Shown in pieces: positions 19,740 through 30,392 of a stretch of DNA of 64,000 bases (position 1 is the stretch's first letter; each line of letters opens with the position of its first letter). Below the pieces are notes generated by a model. The model did not search any database, had not been told where the DNA came from, and worked only from the letters and a program-made list of their open reading frames with translations. Made by a program: the position numbers and the translations under genes. This DNA comes from Magnaporthiopsis rhizophila (Eukaryota; Ascomycota; Sordariomycetes; Magnaporthales; Magnaporthaceae). The stretch is taken from positions 124,001 to 188,000 of the forward strand of contig PYSS01000038.1 in the NCBI GenBank assembly GCA_003049465.1, written 5' to 3'.

Positions 19740-22538
19740 TCAACCCCTGCCGCCATCGGGCGTGCTTTGTCGCGTCGCCATGTAGAACTCGTACTTGTCC
19801 GGGAAAAGGATGATGTTGGCAAGCCGCACCAGCTCGGCCTCGGCAGGCGACAGCGCGGGCGGCGTGGGGCCCGACGTCGTCGACGACGACTCCGACGACG
19901 ACACGGGCTTCTCTTCGGTCTCATCCACCTCCATCTTGGCCCGGCTAGCCTCTCTACTAGCCTCTCCAGCAGGCCCATCCACACCGTCGGTCGCCTTCTT
20001 CCCGCTCCCCGAGTCGACTTCCATCTTATCGCCCGGTGCCGGCTCCGTCGCCTTGCGCTTCCTGGACGAGCCGGTCCCCGAGTCCCACGGCGCCAGCCCC
20101 ATGGCCCGCAGCGCCTCGACCCCACCGACGTCCCGGATCTCCTTCTCGCCCAGGCGGTCGACGTGCGGCGCCTCGGTACCCAGACCCGTGCCCGTCGTGT
20201 CAAAGTCCGGGCCTGGGTGCCCGCGCTGGAAGGCTTTGCGCTGGCGCGCCAGGTAGAGCGCGTTAGTCTGTGTCAGCGGACACGCAGGCACGTACACCAT
20301 GAAGCGCTCGTGGCGTGGCGCGTCGACGGCGGCAGCGACGGCCGAGGCAGCAGCGGCGAGGCTCGCGGCGGTCTTTTCGGCTGCGTCGCCGGCACCGCCC
20401 GGCGTGGCTGGGCGGCTGTCGACAGAGGACGTGATGGTGTAGGCGGTCTCGCAGTGCCAGATGATGTAGTCGCCGGCCTGCAGGTTCGGCGGTGTGACGA
20501 GGGTGCGCTTGAGGTCGAGGTGCGGGTGCCAGAGCTCAGTGACGCGCTGGGCGTGGCCGGGCACGGCGCCGTGGATGATTGTGCTCTGCTCCTTGTCGAG
20601 GACCCAGTTGTCGGCGGCCAGGAAGGCGTCCCACTCGGGCCCCTCCTGGGAGCCGCCCGGCGGCGGTGGCGTCTTGGGCGAGAAGAAGGGCCGGAGTAGG
20701 AAGTAGGCCGTGACGAGCTTGGGCGACGGCAGCAGGCGGATCATGCCGGGCTGGACCTGTGTCAGGGCCACGAGCCCCTGGAACATGCGGAAGATGCTGC
20801 AGGCGCCGGCGCCGTTGTACAGGTCCGAGGTGGCGCTGATGCGGCCGGTGGGATCCCAGGGGTCGTACGACTCCCAGTCGCCGCGGAAGATAGAGTCGTA
20901 AGTTCCAGAGCGGCCGTAGCCGTCCATCTCCCAGCGCTCCAGGCTGCCGCCGTCGACCTGCGCGATGATGGGCTGCGGGCCGGCGGCGGTGGCGGCGGCA
21001 GCGACCGCGGCAGATGCGGCGGCGGCGGCGGCAGCAGCCTCGACGACATGCGTCCCGGGCGGAACCGGCGGCGTCGAGCTGCTTGGGCCATCTCCATTGG
21101 TCTTGGTGCCGGTGCCACTGCCACTGCCATCGCCAGCTGGGTCGGGTGTGGCCGTGGCTGAGCCCTCAGCGTTAGTGGCAGAGGCATCGGATGGAGGCAC
21201 CTTGGCAACAACATCACCACCGGCGGCAGGACCGGCAGGGTTGGACGACGACGATGATGCAGGAGCAGCCGGAGTGGGATCCGAGGGCGACGATGTGGCA
21301 GCGTGGATATTGACGTGAATGCGCAGGCGGTCGGCGTAATTGATAGGAAAGCGGGTGGCCATGCGGTCGTCAGACTCGCACTCCCACAGGCTCATGGCAA
21401 ACTTCATGGCGCGCAGGACATGGGGGTGGGCGCGGGCACGGATCTGGGCCGGGGTCCAGAAGAAGTCGAAGCAGGTCGGGTCCTGTGGCGGAGGCGGCTT
21501 GATGTCGTGCTTGGTCTCGAGGTAGCGGCGCGTCTCGTCGACCCAGCGCTGGGTGTCGGCCTGGGGTACGACGCCGCGGATGACGCCGACGCCGAAGCGC
21601 TTGAGCAGGGCGCTGAACTCGGCGACGCGGGCGGGCTGGTCGATATCGGCAAAGTCGATGGCGCCCATCATGAGCTCCAGCGACGACGACTTTGCGCGGA
21701 TGGCGGCCATCTCGCGGCCCAGGGCGACCAGCAGACGGCCCCAGCTGGCGGCCACGGCATCCTCGTGACCGGCGATCAGATTGCGCTTGACGGCGGCGAA
21801 GCGCGAGGGCAGCGGCACGGGCTTGGCGCCGTAGAAGGACAGCACGGGCGGCTCCATGGCCTTTTTGGCCGCCCGCCGTCGCAGCTTGGCCAGGCGGCGG
21901 TCTTTGGCGTCCCGCGACGGCGAGGTCGGCTCCGGGCTGCGGGGCTTGCGCTGCTGCTGTCTCTGCGACGGGCTCTGGGTTCTGGGCGTGCGCGAGGGCG
22001 TGTGCGACTGCTGCTCCTCGGACCTCGTCCTCTCGGGCTGGTTGCTGGCTTTGGCGCTCGACGTCGGGGGCGTCTCAGAGCCGGTGCCGCTGGTGCCGCT
22101 GGTGCTCACGCGCCGTTTGGGGTGGCGGTGCGTCGGGTCTAGTAGCAGTGCCGAAGGGGAGACGGCGGGTTGGTTGTGGTTGTGCTGGTGGTGGTGGTGG
22201 TGGTGTCTGGCGGAGGCAGAGGCTCCATGGGCTGTGGAGGAGCTGCTGCCGACGCCCGCGTGAGCCAGGGCCCCGGCCCCCGCATGGAGGGCGGCCGCTA
22301 GCGCAACGGCTGCTGCTGCACCGGGCACGTCGTAGGAGCTGCTGGTGGTGGTGCTGGTCTGGGGCTCGAGCTGTACCTGTGCCTGCGCCTGTGCCTCAGT
22401 GGCGCTCGGGGCAGCGCTGCCAGTGGCCGCTGATCCCAGCTGGAAGCGTCTGTCGCGCAGATCGAGCTGCGGGGGCAACGAAACCTTCACGTCACCTGCC
22501 GCTCCCTCGCCTTCCCGTCTTGCAGAGATGGGCCACAT
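19740..22538 (-). CDS. DUF1479 (YbiU-like) oxygenase-fold protein, extended
   Basis: 932 aa in one exon, almost twice the usual ~450-500 aa of DUF1479 proteins. Residues 1-~225 are low-complexity (Ala, Ser, His6, Gln/Arg/Ser-Pro). The domain starts near MEPPVLSFYGAKPVPLPSRF and continues MGAIDFADIDQPARVAEF, LKRFGVGVIRGVVPQAD, FFWTPAQIRARAHPH, NYADRLRIHVN. It is then split by ~125 residues of Ala/Ser/Gly/Pro-rich filler and resumes with DGGSLERWEMDGYGRSGTY, YNGAGACSIFRMFQGLVALT, LVTAYFLLRPFF and GDYIIWHCETAYTITSS (candidate metal-ligand region of the 2-oxoglutarate/Fe fold). Acidic and Ser-rich residues follow at ~800-900. The substrate is unknown. The ATG at 22538 is the first of the open frame; no intron is needed. 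Confidence 0.82.
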   Translation of the reverse strand: MWPISARREGEGAAGDVKVSLPPQLDLRDRRFQLGSAATGSAAPSATEAQAQAQVQLEPQTSTTTSSSYDVPGAAAAVALAAALHAGAGALAHAGVGSSSSTAHGASASARHHHHHHQHNHNQPAVSPSALLLDPTHRHPKRRVSTSGTSGTGSETPPTSSAKASNQPERTRSEEQQSHTPSRTPRTQSPSQRQQQRKPRSPEPTSPSRDAKDRRLAKLRRRAAKKAMEPPVLSFYGAKPVPLPSRFAAVKRNLIAGHEDAVAASWGRLLVALGREMAAIRAKSSSLELMMGAIDFADIDQPARVAEFSALLKRFGVGVIRGVVPQADTQRWVDETRRYLETKHDIKPPPPQDPTCFDFFWTPAQIRARAHPHVLRAMKFAMSLWECESDDRMATRFPINYADRLRIHVNIHAATSSPSDPTPAAPASSSSSNPAGPAAGGDVVAKVPPSDASATNAEGSATATPDPAGDGSGSGTGTKTNGDGPSSSTPPVPPGTHVVEAAAAAAAASAAVAAAATAAGPQPIIAQVDGGSLERWEMDGYGRSGTYDSIFRGDWESYDPWDPTGRISATSDLYNGAGACSIFRMFQGLVALTQVQPGMIRLLPSPKLVTAYFLLRPFFSPKTPPPPGGSQEGPEWDAFLAADNWVLDKEQSTIIHGAVPGHAQRVTELWHPHLDLKRTLVTPPNLQAGDYIIWHCETAYTITSSVDSRPATPGGAGDAAEKTAASLAAAASAVAAAVDAPRHERFMVYVPACPLTQTNALYLARQRKAFQRGHPGPDFDTTGTGLGTEAPHVDRLGEKEIRDVGGVEALRAMGLAPWDSGTGSSRKRKATEPAPGDKMEVDSGSGKKATDGVDGPAGEASREASRAKMEVDETEEKPVSSSESSSTTSGPTPPALSPAEAELVRLANIILFPDKYEFYMATRQSTPDGGRG

Positions 22539-25500
22539 TGTGTCGCCGCCTCATCTGTCGCTCTTGGATTTTTGTGCAATGCCTGGGGGTTGGCTAGCCC
22601 AGCAGTCGCCCGTCGCTGCACGCGATTGTATGGTCGCACAGGCCCAGCCCAGTCCTCGGCAGCTTGCTGTCCTTGCCGTCGCTGGCCGTCGGGCCTGTCG
22701 TCGTGGAACCTTGAAGTTGTCGTCTCCCGTTTCGTGGCTCGGCTTCGTTTGCTGGTTGGCTCGTGGTATTGGCCGGCTTTGGAAAGATGTCAAGTCGAGT
22801 GCTCTTTCCCTGGCTGGCGACGACAACGACACGAATCCAAAGACGGAAGCGACAACCCAACTCAAGAATCTCGAATCACTCAATACTCCCTTGCTCTTTC
22901 CAAATCTATGCTGCACTTGGGTCAGGGTGCTCTCGGCTGGGTCGTTCAAATCGTAGGTGGCGCCAAAAGTCGCACTTCGACGGGAGCAGCGCTCTTTAGA
23001 GGCAGCCGAAAACCGCAGGCCGAAACCCTTTTCAACTACCGCCACGGCGCCGTGCAAGACTGTTTGATCCCATCGACCCCACAGGCCACGGTGCCGACTT
23101 CCCGTCCTGGGAGTGTGTACCTATATTTTTGCGCTGGCCGTGGGAGGGTGTTTAGTCTTGTGCAGGCTCGGCTGTTGCTCCGCTGCCAATGCGGGCATTT
23201 TGGACGCTGGGCTCATACAAGCATTTACAAGCAGCCATGTACATTGGATAGGTACTCCTCCATACCACACCACGATAAAGGCTGGGCTGCCAAACAAAGC
23301 AAGCACCAGACACAAAAGCAGCACCGGCGACCAATCGTCCGTTCCCGACTCGGAGCCGTGGCCCGCCTGGGCCTATTTGCCCACGCGCTTAGATGGTCTG
23401 CCCCTGGAGGGGTCCCGCTTGCAGGCGACGCAAGGCCCCAGTTGGATTTTTCCGCCCAGTCGAGTCGGTCTCCTTTGCGGCTGCGAAGACGACACGACAC
23501 CACCACCTCAATCACTTGCCGTCGCCGTCCGCAGTAGTCGCTTTGTAGTGGTGGGCACGCGAGACCTCGGGTCCCGACAATCTAATTAATTCAATCTGGC
23601 TGGGTCATTATCGCCTGGCTGTTGTTTGCGCCACAATATGCAGCACAGCCGACGAATCATGGAGACAAAGGATTCAGCGAACCCCACGGCCCCGGGAATG
23701 CCCAGGGAAACGACAGCCCGCCCCACCCAAGGTCCCCCAAAGACCCCAGGACCCAACGGCCTGACTCCGGGAATGCGGGAGATCAGGGCCGACACCCCTG
23801 TCGTAGCCTCCCCACCTTGGCCGCGCTCGCCTCGACGGCTCTGCTGGGCTGCCAGGCCGGCGGCACCACCATCCGTCGACCTGCATTGGCACAGGCGTTG
23901 TGACCCCTGTCCGGAGCGATGGGTCATGCCAATCCGATTTCGCATCACGTCGCTTTCTGCATCTCGTGATATTGCCATGCCCTTCGTTCCGGGGCCTGGG
24001 CTGTGTTGCTATCCGGGAAGCGAGCTTCTTTCGGCATCATGAAAATGAAACAAACTGAGGAGTCGTTTGATGGATTCCAGGAACGAGTTCCCGGCGGCGA
24101 ACAATTATGTGCTTGTTGATGTTCCTTCCCTGTCCCTGTTTCCCCGTGCCGCCAACGCCGGTTGTTTTTGCCACCATCATCAAGGTTCTGAGACCGAGCG
24201 AACAAACCGGCTCAAAGGATCGATGTGCACTTCTACCAGCCGTCGGCCCGGTGGCAGAACAAGGCAGCAATCAGGCCGTCACGTGGACGGGACCATGTTC
24301 GGGCCCGGCGTGTGGCCCGCCGATATCTATGAGAGGAAAATCGTGCTGCCGTCTTGCCGTCTATTTGTCGCGCAAGCGTCAGCATGCCTGCCGTTTTAGT
24401 CAGCTGCACGGCTGGACCATTCCCCAGCTTGACTCTTTTTGGTACACCCCACCCACCTCCCCCACTCGCTGCCAAGCGATTCAATATTGTTTAATATCCG
24501 TGCTTTTGCCGACTCGCAGGTCACTGGTCACGCAATTGCCTGGGGTACCACTTGCTCGGCGCCCTTCATCTTTGCCCGGCACGACGCCATTGCCTGCCAC
24601 CACCACATCTCGCTTGCTCGGATCGGTCCGGCCATCCGTCGCGTCAACTGTCTGGGTGCCTGTCTCCTGTGGCTGTCCTTGCTGTCGCCGCCCGACAGTT
24701 CTGCGGTTCTTTGTCCAGCCTGCCCGTCATTGCCGCCGGCCGCTGCCGTCAGCCGTGGCCTGTTGTCTGTTATGTCGGTTTCCTGTTGGCGTCCAAGGTC
24801 CGCCCTCCGCTCCGGTCCTTCTAATCCATCGACGGCCTGTCCGCCCACCGGCTCCCGTGCCCCTCCCTGTCCGTGACCTGCCTACTGCCGCTGGCCGGCT
24901 CCGGCTCGGACCCGTCTGCTGCTGCCATCGGTGTTTCTCCCTTTCCCCGATATCCGGCCTGACCCTCTTTTAGCCAAGCTGGCCTTCATTTTATCTGCCA
25001 TCCGTCCGTGTCGCATGCAAGTGCTGCACACTTCTTTTGTCTCTTGCCCGCCGTCTTTCCTTATTTCCTTATCCTGTCGTGACGACTCCGATGTCTTCAA
25101 TGCCTTCGGCCATGACGCGACGGGCGCATCATGCAACGCCCGCCGACCAACGACCCCTCTCTCAGCACGAGACCGGCCACCGGCAGCGGCCCTGCGGGGT
25201 ACCTACATCTCCCAAGACGGCAGGTCGCAACTGGCATGTCAGCTTAAGATATACTTCCTTGTTCCCAGCCCTGTCGCCGAACCCACGACGACTGGGATCC
25301 AAGTCGGACTTTGGAGCAAACTCCTATTCACCGCCTGCAACACCGCCATCCCATTCCCGAGCTCCGATCGCCGAGCTCTAAGCTCGTATCTTGCGTCCTT
25401 GCGAAGGCCACCCGCGGGCGTCACAAATGGGCAGGGTAGAGTGCCGATCAGCAAGAAAGCATGCTGTGGTAGTCCCATGGCCCCTCCGCCAGAGTGTGTC

Positions 25501-25659
25501 CCGGATACGCCGGCAGACGATAACGCAAGCCGCCTGCATGTCGCACCACGCCGATGAGGGGTTAAATCCACAATCAAGTCTTACTTAACGTCCTCGTATC
25601 GACTACCGCTGGTCCCACGTTCTCTCCCGCAAAGCATCTGCCGTCATCCCTCTGATACA
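22539..25659. other. 3.1-kb intergenic region, no gene recognised
   Basis: It lies between two divergent genes (DUF1479 minus, M28 peptidase plus). Many overlapping frames exist, but none has a family motif or consistent exon structure. The segment 24430-25660 is pyrimidine-rich on the plus strand, as fungal leaders often are. It may hold long 5' leaders or noncoding transcripts; nothing more is supportable. Confidence 0.4.
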
Positions 25660-28178
25660 ATGCGCGGACAACTCAGCTTGCTGGCCACGACAGTCTTGGC
25701 CACTTCGGCTTGGGCGTGCCAGCGCGAGGACGATGTGTACAAGCGACACTCCCATCGCGAGCCCCTGGCCCGCCGACAGGAGGGCCAGCAGTGGCCGCCC
25801 GTGCTGAACGAGCGTGAAACTCTGCTAGTGAACGCCTTCGACAACGTGACCATCGACCAGTGGTCCAACTACTACGGCCACGAGGTCAAGCTGGCTGGTC
25901 TGGGAAAGAAGGCCGCCGAGTGGACGCGCGACCGCTGGACCGAACATGGCTTCGACGCTCAGCTGAACGAGTACCACGTCTACCTGACCTATCCGCTGCA
26001 CGCATCGCTCTCCTTGATGCAAGCCAACGGCTCCACGACCAAGGTCAACCTGGTCGAGGATGTCCTCCCAGAGGACGACGTCACGGGCCGCGAGGACAAC
26101 ACGCCCACCTTCCACGGCTACTCGGCCAGCGGAAACGTTTCGGCCGAGTACGTCTATGTCGGTCGGGGCACCCGCGACGATTTTGAGCGGCTTGCCGCAC
26201 TCGGCGTCGACCTCAAAGGCAAGATCGCCCTCGTGCGCTACGGCTCCATTTTCCGTGGCCTCAAAGTCAAAAATGCCCAGGACCGCGGAATGATCGGCGC
26301 TGTGCTTTTCACGGACCCGGGCGACGATGGTAACAACACCGTCGCCAAGGGCGTTCCTGCCTACCCCCACGGCCCTGCCAGGAACCCCAGCTCCGTCCAG
26401 AAGGTAAATACATCATACTCGAGAGTTGATTCCTTGTATCCTTGCTTATTATTCTTCCTCAGGGTTCCGTGCTGTTCCTAAGCCAGTATCCGGGTGATCC
26501 CACCACGCCTGGCTACGCATCCCACGAAGGCGTCCCACGAACCGGCATCGAAGATGTGGCCCCGCAAATCCCCTCGATCCCCATCTCATATGCCGCTGCG
26601 GAGCCCCTTCTTCAGGCCCTCGACGGGCACGGGTTTACCGCCGAGCAGGTCAACCGCACCGCGTCGTGGGGCGGCGCCCTAAAGGCCAAGTACAGCACTG
26701 GCCCGGCGCCTGGCATCAAGCTGTCGCTGGAAAACCAGATGGAGGGAAAGATCACTCCCATCTGGAATGTCATCGGCCGCATCAACGGCACCAACCCGGA
26801 CGAGGTGGTCGTAATCGGGAACCACCGCGACGCGTGGATAATTGTAAGCCATCCTCCACCGCCCGGCACGGCACTATCTACTCCCCAAAAGCTTGAGGGA
26901 CGAAACTGATGGCGCCATATTCAGGGCGGAAATGGCGATCCCAACTCCGGAAGCGCCGTTTTGGTCGAGCTTACGAAGGCCATTGGGAAGCTGCTCAAAA
27001 CCGGCTGGAAACCCAGGCGGACTATGTGAGGACCTATCTACCTATCTACCTACATACTTTGTCTGTGATCAATAGGGTTGGCAAATGCTAATCAGCGCTG
27101 CCGCAGCGTGATTGCCTCCTGGGACGCCGAGGAGTATGGGCTGGTGGGATCGACCGAATGGGTCGAGGACCACGTCGACACGCTCAGAAAGACGGCTGTC
27201 GCCTATCTAAACGTCGACGTCGCCGTTGCTGGCCCCCGCCCGGGTCTTGCCGCCACGCCAGAACTTCACACCATCGCGACCGAGGTGATGAAAAAGGTTG
27301 TGCACCCCAATTTTGGCGGCTTCAACCGCAGCCTGTACGACGCCTGGCGCGAGGCCTCGGGTGGCATTGTGGACACCCTGGGTAGTGGGAGCGACTACAC
27401 TGCCTTTGTCCAATATGGGTTAAGTTCCGTACGTATTTGTCGTTAGTTACTCTTGTTCAGATCTTGCTTGATATTAACCTTGTACTTTTCCGCACCACAG
27501 CTCGATATCGGCTCCGGTCCCGGCATGATGGATCCCGTCTACCACTACCACAGCAACTACGATTCGTACCACTGGATGGCGACCTTTGGCGACCCGGGTT
27601 TTCACGTCCACGCAGCTATGGTGAGATGACTAACAAGTGACCATCCGGAATCAAATGGAGAAGCAAGCTCCTTTGAAAGCTAACTCGACATCTAGGGCCA
27701 ATACTTGACCCTGCTCGCCCTGCGCATAGCCGACGACGAGGTGATCCCTTTCGACCTGCCCAACTACGCCAAAGAGCTCCGCGCCTACTACGACGACCTC
27801 GTCGACTACACGGCCGAGAAGGGGGCGAAGCTCGACCTCGCCGAGCTGGCCGACGCCATCGGCGAGTTTGAGCGCCGCGCGTCAGAGGTGAAAACCCAGG
27901 AGCTGCTCGCCGTGTCCACGGACAACAAAGACCTGATCACGGCCATCAACCACAAATACCGGGACTTCCAGAGGGCTTTCACCACGCAAGGGGGACTGCC
28001 GGGGAGGGATTTCTTCAAGCACGTCGTGTTCGCGCCAGGCTTGGACACCGGGTATGCCGCCACGACGTATCCCGGCGTGACCGAGGGCGTGCAGTACGGC
28101 AACCTCTCGGTCGCGCAGGAGTGGGTGTCCAAGACGGCCATGGGCATTCGGGCGGCCGCCGACATTATCAAGACGTAG
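25660..28178 (+). CDS. Secreted M28 metallopeptidase, glutamate carboxypeptidase II type
   Basis: The model is join(25660..26403, 26463..26843, 26925..27025, 27107..27428, 27501..27620, 27696..28178), 716 aa, with every joint in frame. A signal peptide (MRGQLSLLATTVLATSAWA) precedes C20. A PA domain follows at ~160-300 (LKGKIALVRYGSIFRGLKVK, GSVLFLSQYPGDPTTPGY). The M28 core has the co-catalytic zinc ligands: H369 in GNHRDAWIIGG, D380 in GDPNSG, E417/E418 in WDAEEYG, D in NVDVAV and H in VYHYHSNYDS. The last ~160 residues form the TFR-type dimerisation domain. Members cleave C-terminal acidic or hydrophobic residues outside the cell or in the vacuole. NxT/S sites are frequent. Intron 3 holds a CTAC/CTAT microsatellite. 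Confidence 0.94.
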
Positions 28179-28346
28179 GAAAATAATAGTTCATCAGAGT
28201 GGTACGACCTGCGTTCACAACAAGCATTCGATGATATATAATGGATTGTGTTCAATCTAAACATGTTGATGCTCCCACGTGACTACCTATTTACATAAAA
28301 GACCAAGAAAGTCAGACAAAGTCATAAGAGACGGTGAAAAAACTGC

Positions 28347-30392
28347 CTACTCCTTGGCCGCCTTGGTCGCCCCCGGCCGCCGCTTCTCGATAGCCAGAAC
28401 GGTGTCGATGAAGCTCCGCTTGAGCTCGCTCTGCTTGCGCGACGCCAGCAGCTGGGCCGTCTTGAGCACGTTCTTGATCTGGCGGCCGTTGAGCGGGTAC
28501 TCGGCCAGCTCCTCGATGTCGGTGGGCGAGATGGACAGGCGGCCGCCCAGAAAGTTGCGCCAGATGGCGGCGCGCGACGTGGCGTCCAGGGCGCCGTACT
28601 CGAGGCTGACGTGGATGCGCGACTGGAAGGCCTGGTCGATGTTGTCGGCGCGGTTGGTGGTCATGAACAGAATGCCCTCGTAGTACTCGAGCGTCCTCAG
28701 GAAGATGCTGACGACCTTATTCCGGTGCAGGTCGTGCGAGTCCCTCGCCTCGAGGAAGACGTCGCACTCGTCCAGCAGCAGGATGGCGTTCCAGCGCGCC
28801 ACCAGCTCCAGGATCCGCGACAGGCCGTGCTCGACCTCCCACGGCTCCGAGCCCAGGTCGCCCGAGCTGAGCGTGTGCAGCGGCACCTGCAGGTGCTCGG
28901 CCACGGCCTCGGCCGTCAGCGTCTTGCCGACCCCGGGCGGGCCCGCCAGCAGGCAGATGACGCCCTTGCCCTTGCCGGCGATGAAGTCGTCAAACGACCT
29001 GCCGCCGCCGCCCTCGGTCTGGTCCAGCTGCGACTCGGAAAAGGCCAGGATCAGGTCCTTTTGGTCCTCGGGCAGCACGAGCCGGTCGAACGCCCTGCGG
29101 TTCCACTCGATGTCGGCCACGTGCTCGACGTAAAAGTCGAGCCACTTCTTCAGCTTGAGCGAGTAGCCGCGCGTGCGCGCCCGGCAGAGCATGTGGTGGA
29201 AGGGCGTCAGACGCAGCGGGCCGGCGCCCTCGAGCCCGTTGGAGAGCCGGTAGGCGGCGAGCAGCTCCAGGTCCTGGGCGTTGAAGTCCTCGACGTAGCG
29301 CCGCGGGTGAGGGCTGAAGCGGTTGAAGGACTTGATGTCGATGACGATGCGACCCTGCACCTGCAGCGGCACCTCGTTCCCTTCCCTGTCCCACGTGACG
29401 GCGGTTCCGTCGTAGCTCTTGAAGCAGTGGCCCGCCAGCTCCTCGAAGATCTTGCCGCGCTTGACCAGCAGCTCCGTCACCTCCTCCTTGTTCTCGTGGA
29501 ACGAGAGCGGGAAGGCGTTCAGGGCAGAGATTTTGCGCAGACCGATGAACTCGGGCACGTCGACGACCTCGCGCGACCGCCCAAACTGCTTGCCCGAGTA
29601 GTCGATGCACTCGAGCCTCAGCCGCAGGAACCTGCCGCACTGGTTCTCCATGTACTCGGTCTCTTGCAGCTGCATGGCCGTGTGCGCGCCCTTGAACGTC
29701 GAAAACACGATGGACCCGGGCTGGAAGATCATCCACAGGTCTGAGAACTTGATGTTCTTGACCCGGACGTAGTCCTCGAGCGCGCGGATCTTGTCGCCGA
29801 TCTCGTACGTCAGGATGTCGTGCAGCACGCCCAGGTGCTCCTTGGTGATCTTGTCGAGGTCCGGCTTGGCCATGAAGGCCGTGTACTCGGGCCAGCGATG
29901 GACAAAGGGGTTGAAGGGGGCCTCGAACTCGAGACGCTCGAGCTCGCAGGCGATGCCCGGGTACCCCTCGAGGATCTCGCCCAGGGCCTTGCGGAGCCAT
30001 TCGCTCTGGATGACCAGGGAGTGGGCCTCGAGCTTCTTGCGCGAGTCCTGGGATTTGATGTTGCGGACGAGGACGGCGTACTGGGCCGTGGCATCGTTCT
30101 CGGCCGCCTCGGGCAGGTCCTTGGGAGGCTGGTCGACCCACGACCAGTTGCCGTCGCCGTCCTTGGCGGAGCGGTAGATGTTTTTGGGTGTGCTGAGGGA
30201 TCCCTTGGGAGCGAGGGGCTCCTTTGGCTTTTCCCCTTCCTTGTTCTCTTTCGTCCCGTCTTCTTTGGCCGTGTCATCCGCCTTGCTGTCGGATGAGGCC
30301 TCGCCGTTGGTCTGATCGGCGGCCGCCTTTGCTTTGATGCCGTTGACCTGGCCCTCGGCCGGAGTCTCTTCAATCACAGCAGCGGGCGCCAT
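28347..30392 (-). CDS. Fungal AAA ATPase with N-terminal DUF7025-type region
   Basis: 681 aa, single exon. The start is at 30392 (MAPAAVIEET); 22 upstream codons are open but have poorer context. Residues 1-~80 are charged and disordered. A long central module (YAVLVRNIKSQDSRKKLEAH to RGRDFF-like EVVDVPEFIGLRKISALNAF and RIVIDIKSFNRF) is typical of a large fungus-specific family of predicted AAA proteins. The AAA domain at ~470-680 has Walker A GPPGVGKT, Walker B AILLLDECDVFL, sensor-1 FMTTNRADNID and the arginine-finger region FQSRIHVSL. Such proteins resemble BCS1/katanin-type remodelers, but the client is unknown. There is no transmembrane segment. Confidence 0.85.
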   Translation of the reverse strand: MAPAAVIEETPAEGQVNGIKAKAAADQTNGEASSDSKADDTAKEDGTKENKEGEKPKEPLAPKGSLSTPKNIYRSAKDGDGNWSWVDQPPKDLPEAAENDATAQYAVLVRNIKSQDSRKKLEAHSLVIQSEWLRKALGEILEGYPGIACELERLEFEAPFNPFVHRWPEYTAFMAKPDLDKITKEHLGVLHDILTYEIGDKIRALEDYVRVKNIKFSDLWMIFQPGSIVFSTFKGAHTAMQLQETEYMENQCGRFLRLRLECIDYSGKQFGRSREVVDVPEFIGLRKISALNAFPLSFHENKEEVTELLVKRGKIFEELAGHCFKSYDGTAVTWDREGNEVPLQVQGRIVIDIKSFNRFSPHPRRYVEDFNAQDLELLAAYRLSNGLEGAGPLRLTPFHHMLCRARTRGYSLKLKKWLDFYVEHVADIEWNRRAFDRLVLPEDQKDLILAFSESQLDQTEGGGGRSFDDFIAGKGKGVICLLAGPPGVGKTLTAEAVAEHLQVPLHTLSSGDLGSEPWEVEHGLSRILELVARWNAILLLDECDVFLEARDSHDLHRNKVVSIFLRTLEYYEGILFMTTNRADNIDQAFQSRIHVSLEYGALDATSRAAIWRNFLGGRLSISPTDIEELAEYPLNGRQIKNVLKTAQLLASRKQSELKRSFIDTVLAIEKRRPGATKAAKE

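Noticed and set aside
22572..23537. 321-codon plus-strand frame
   Set aside because: Mixed low-complexity composition, no motif, and it overlaps the upstream region of the DUF1479 gene.
28611..29744. 377-codon plus-strand frame
   Set aside because: It is antisense to the AAA ATPase; no family motif.
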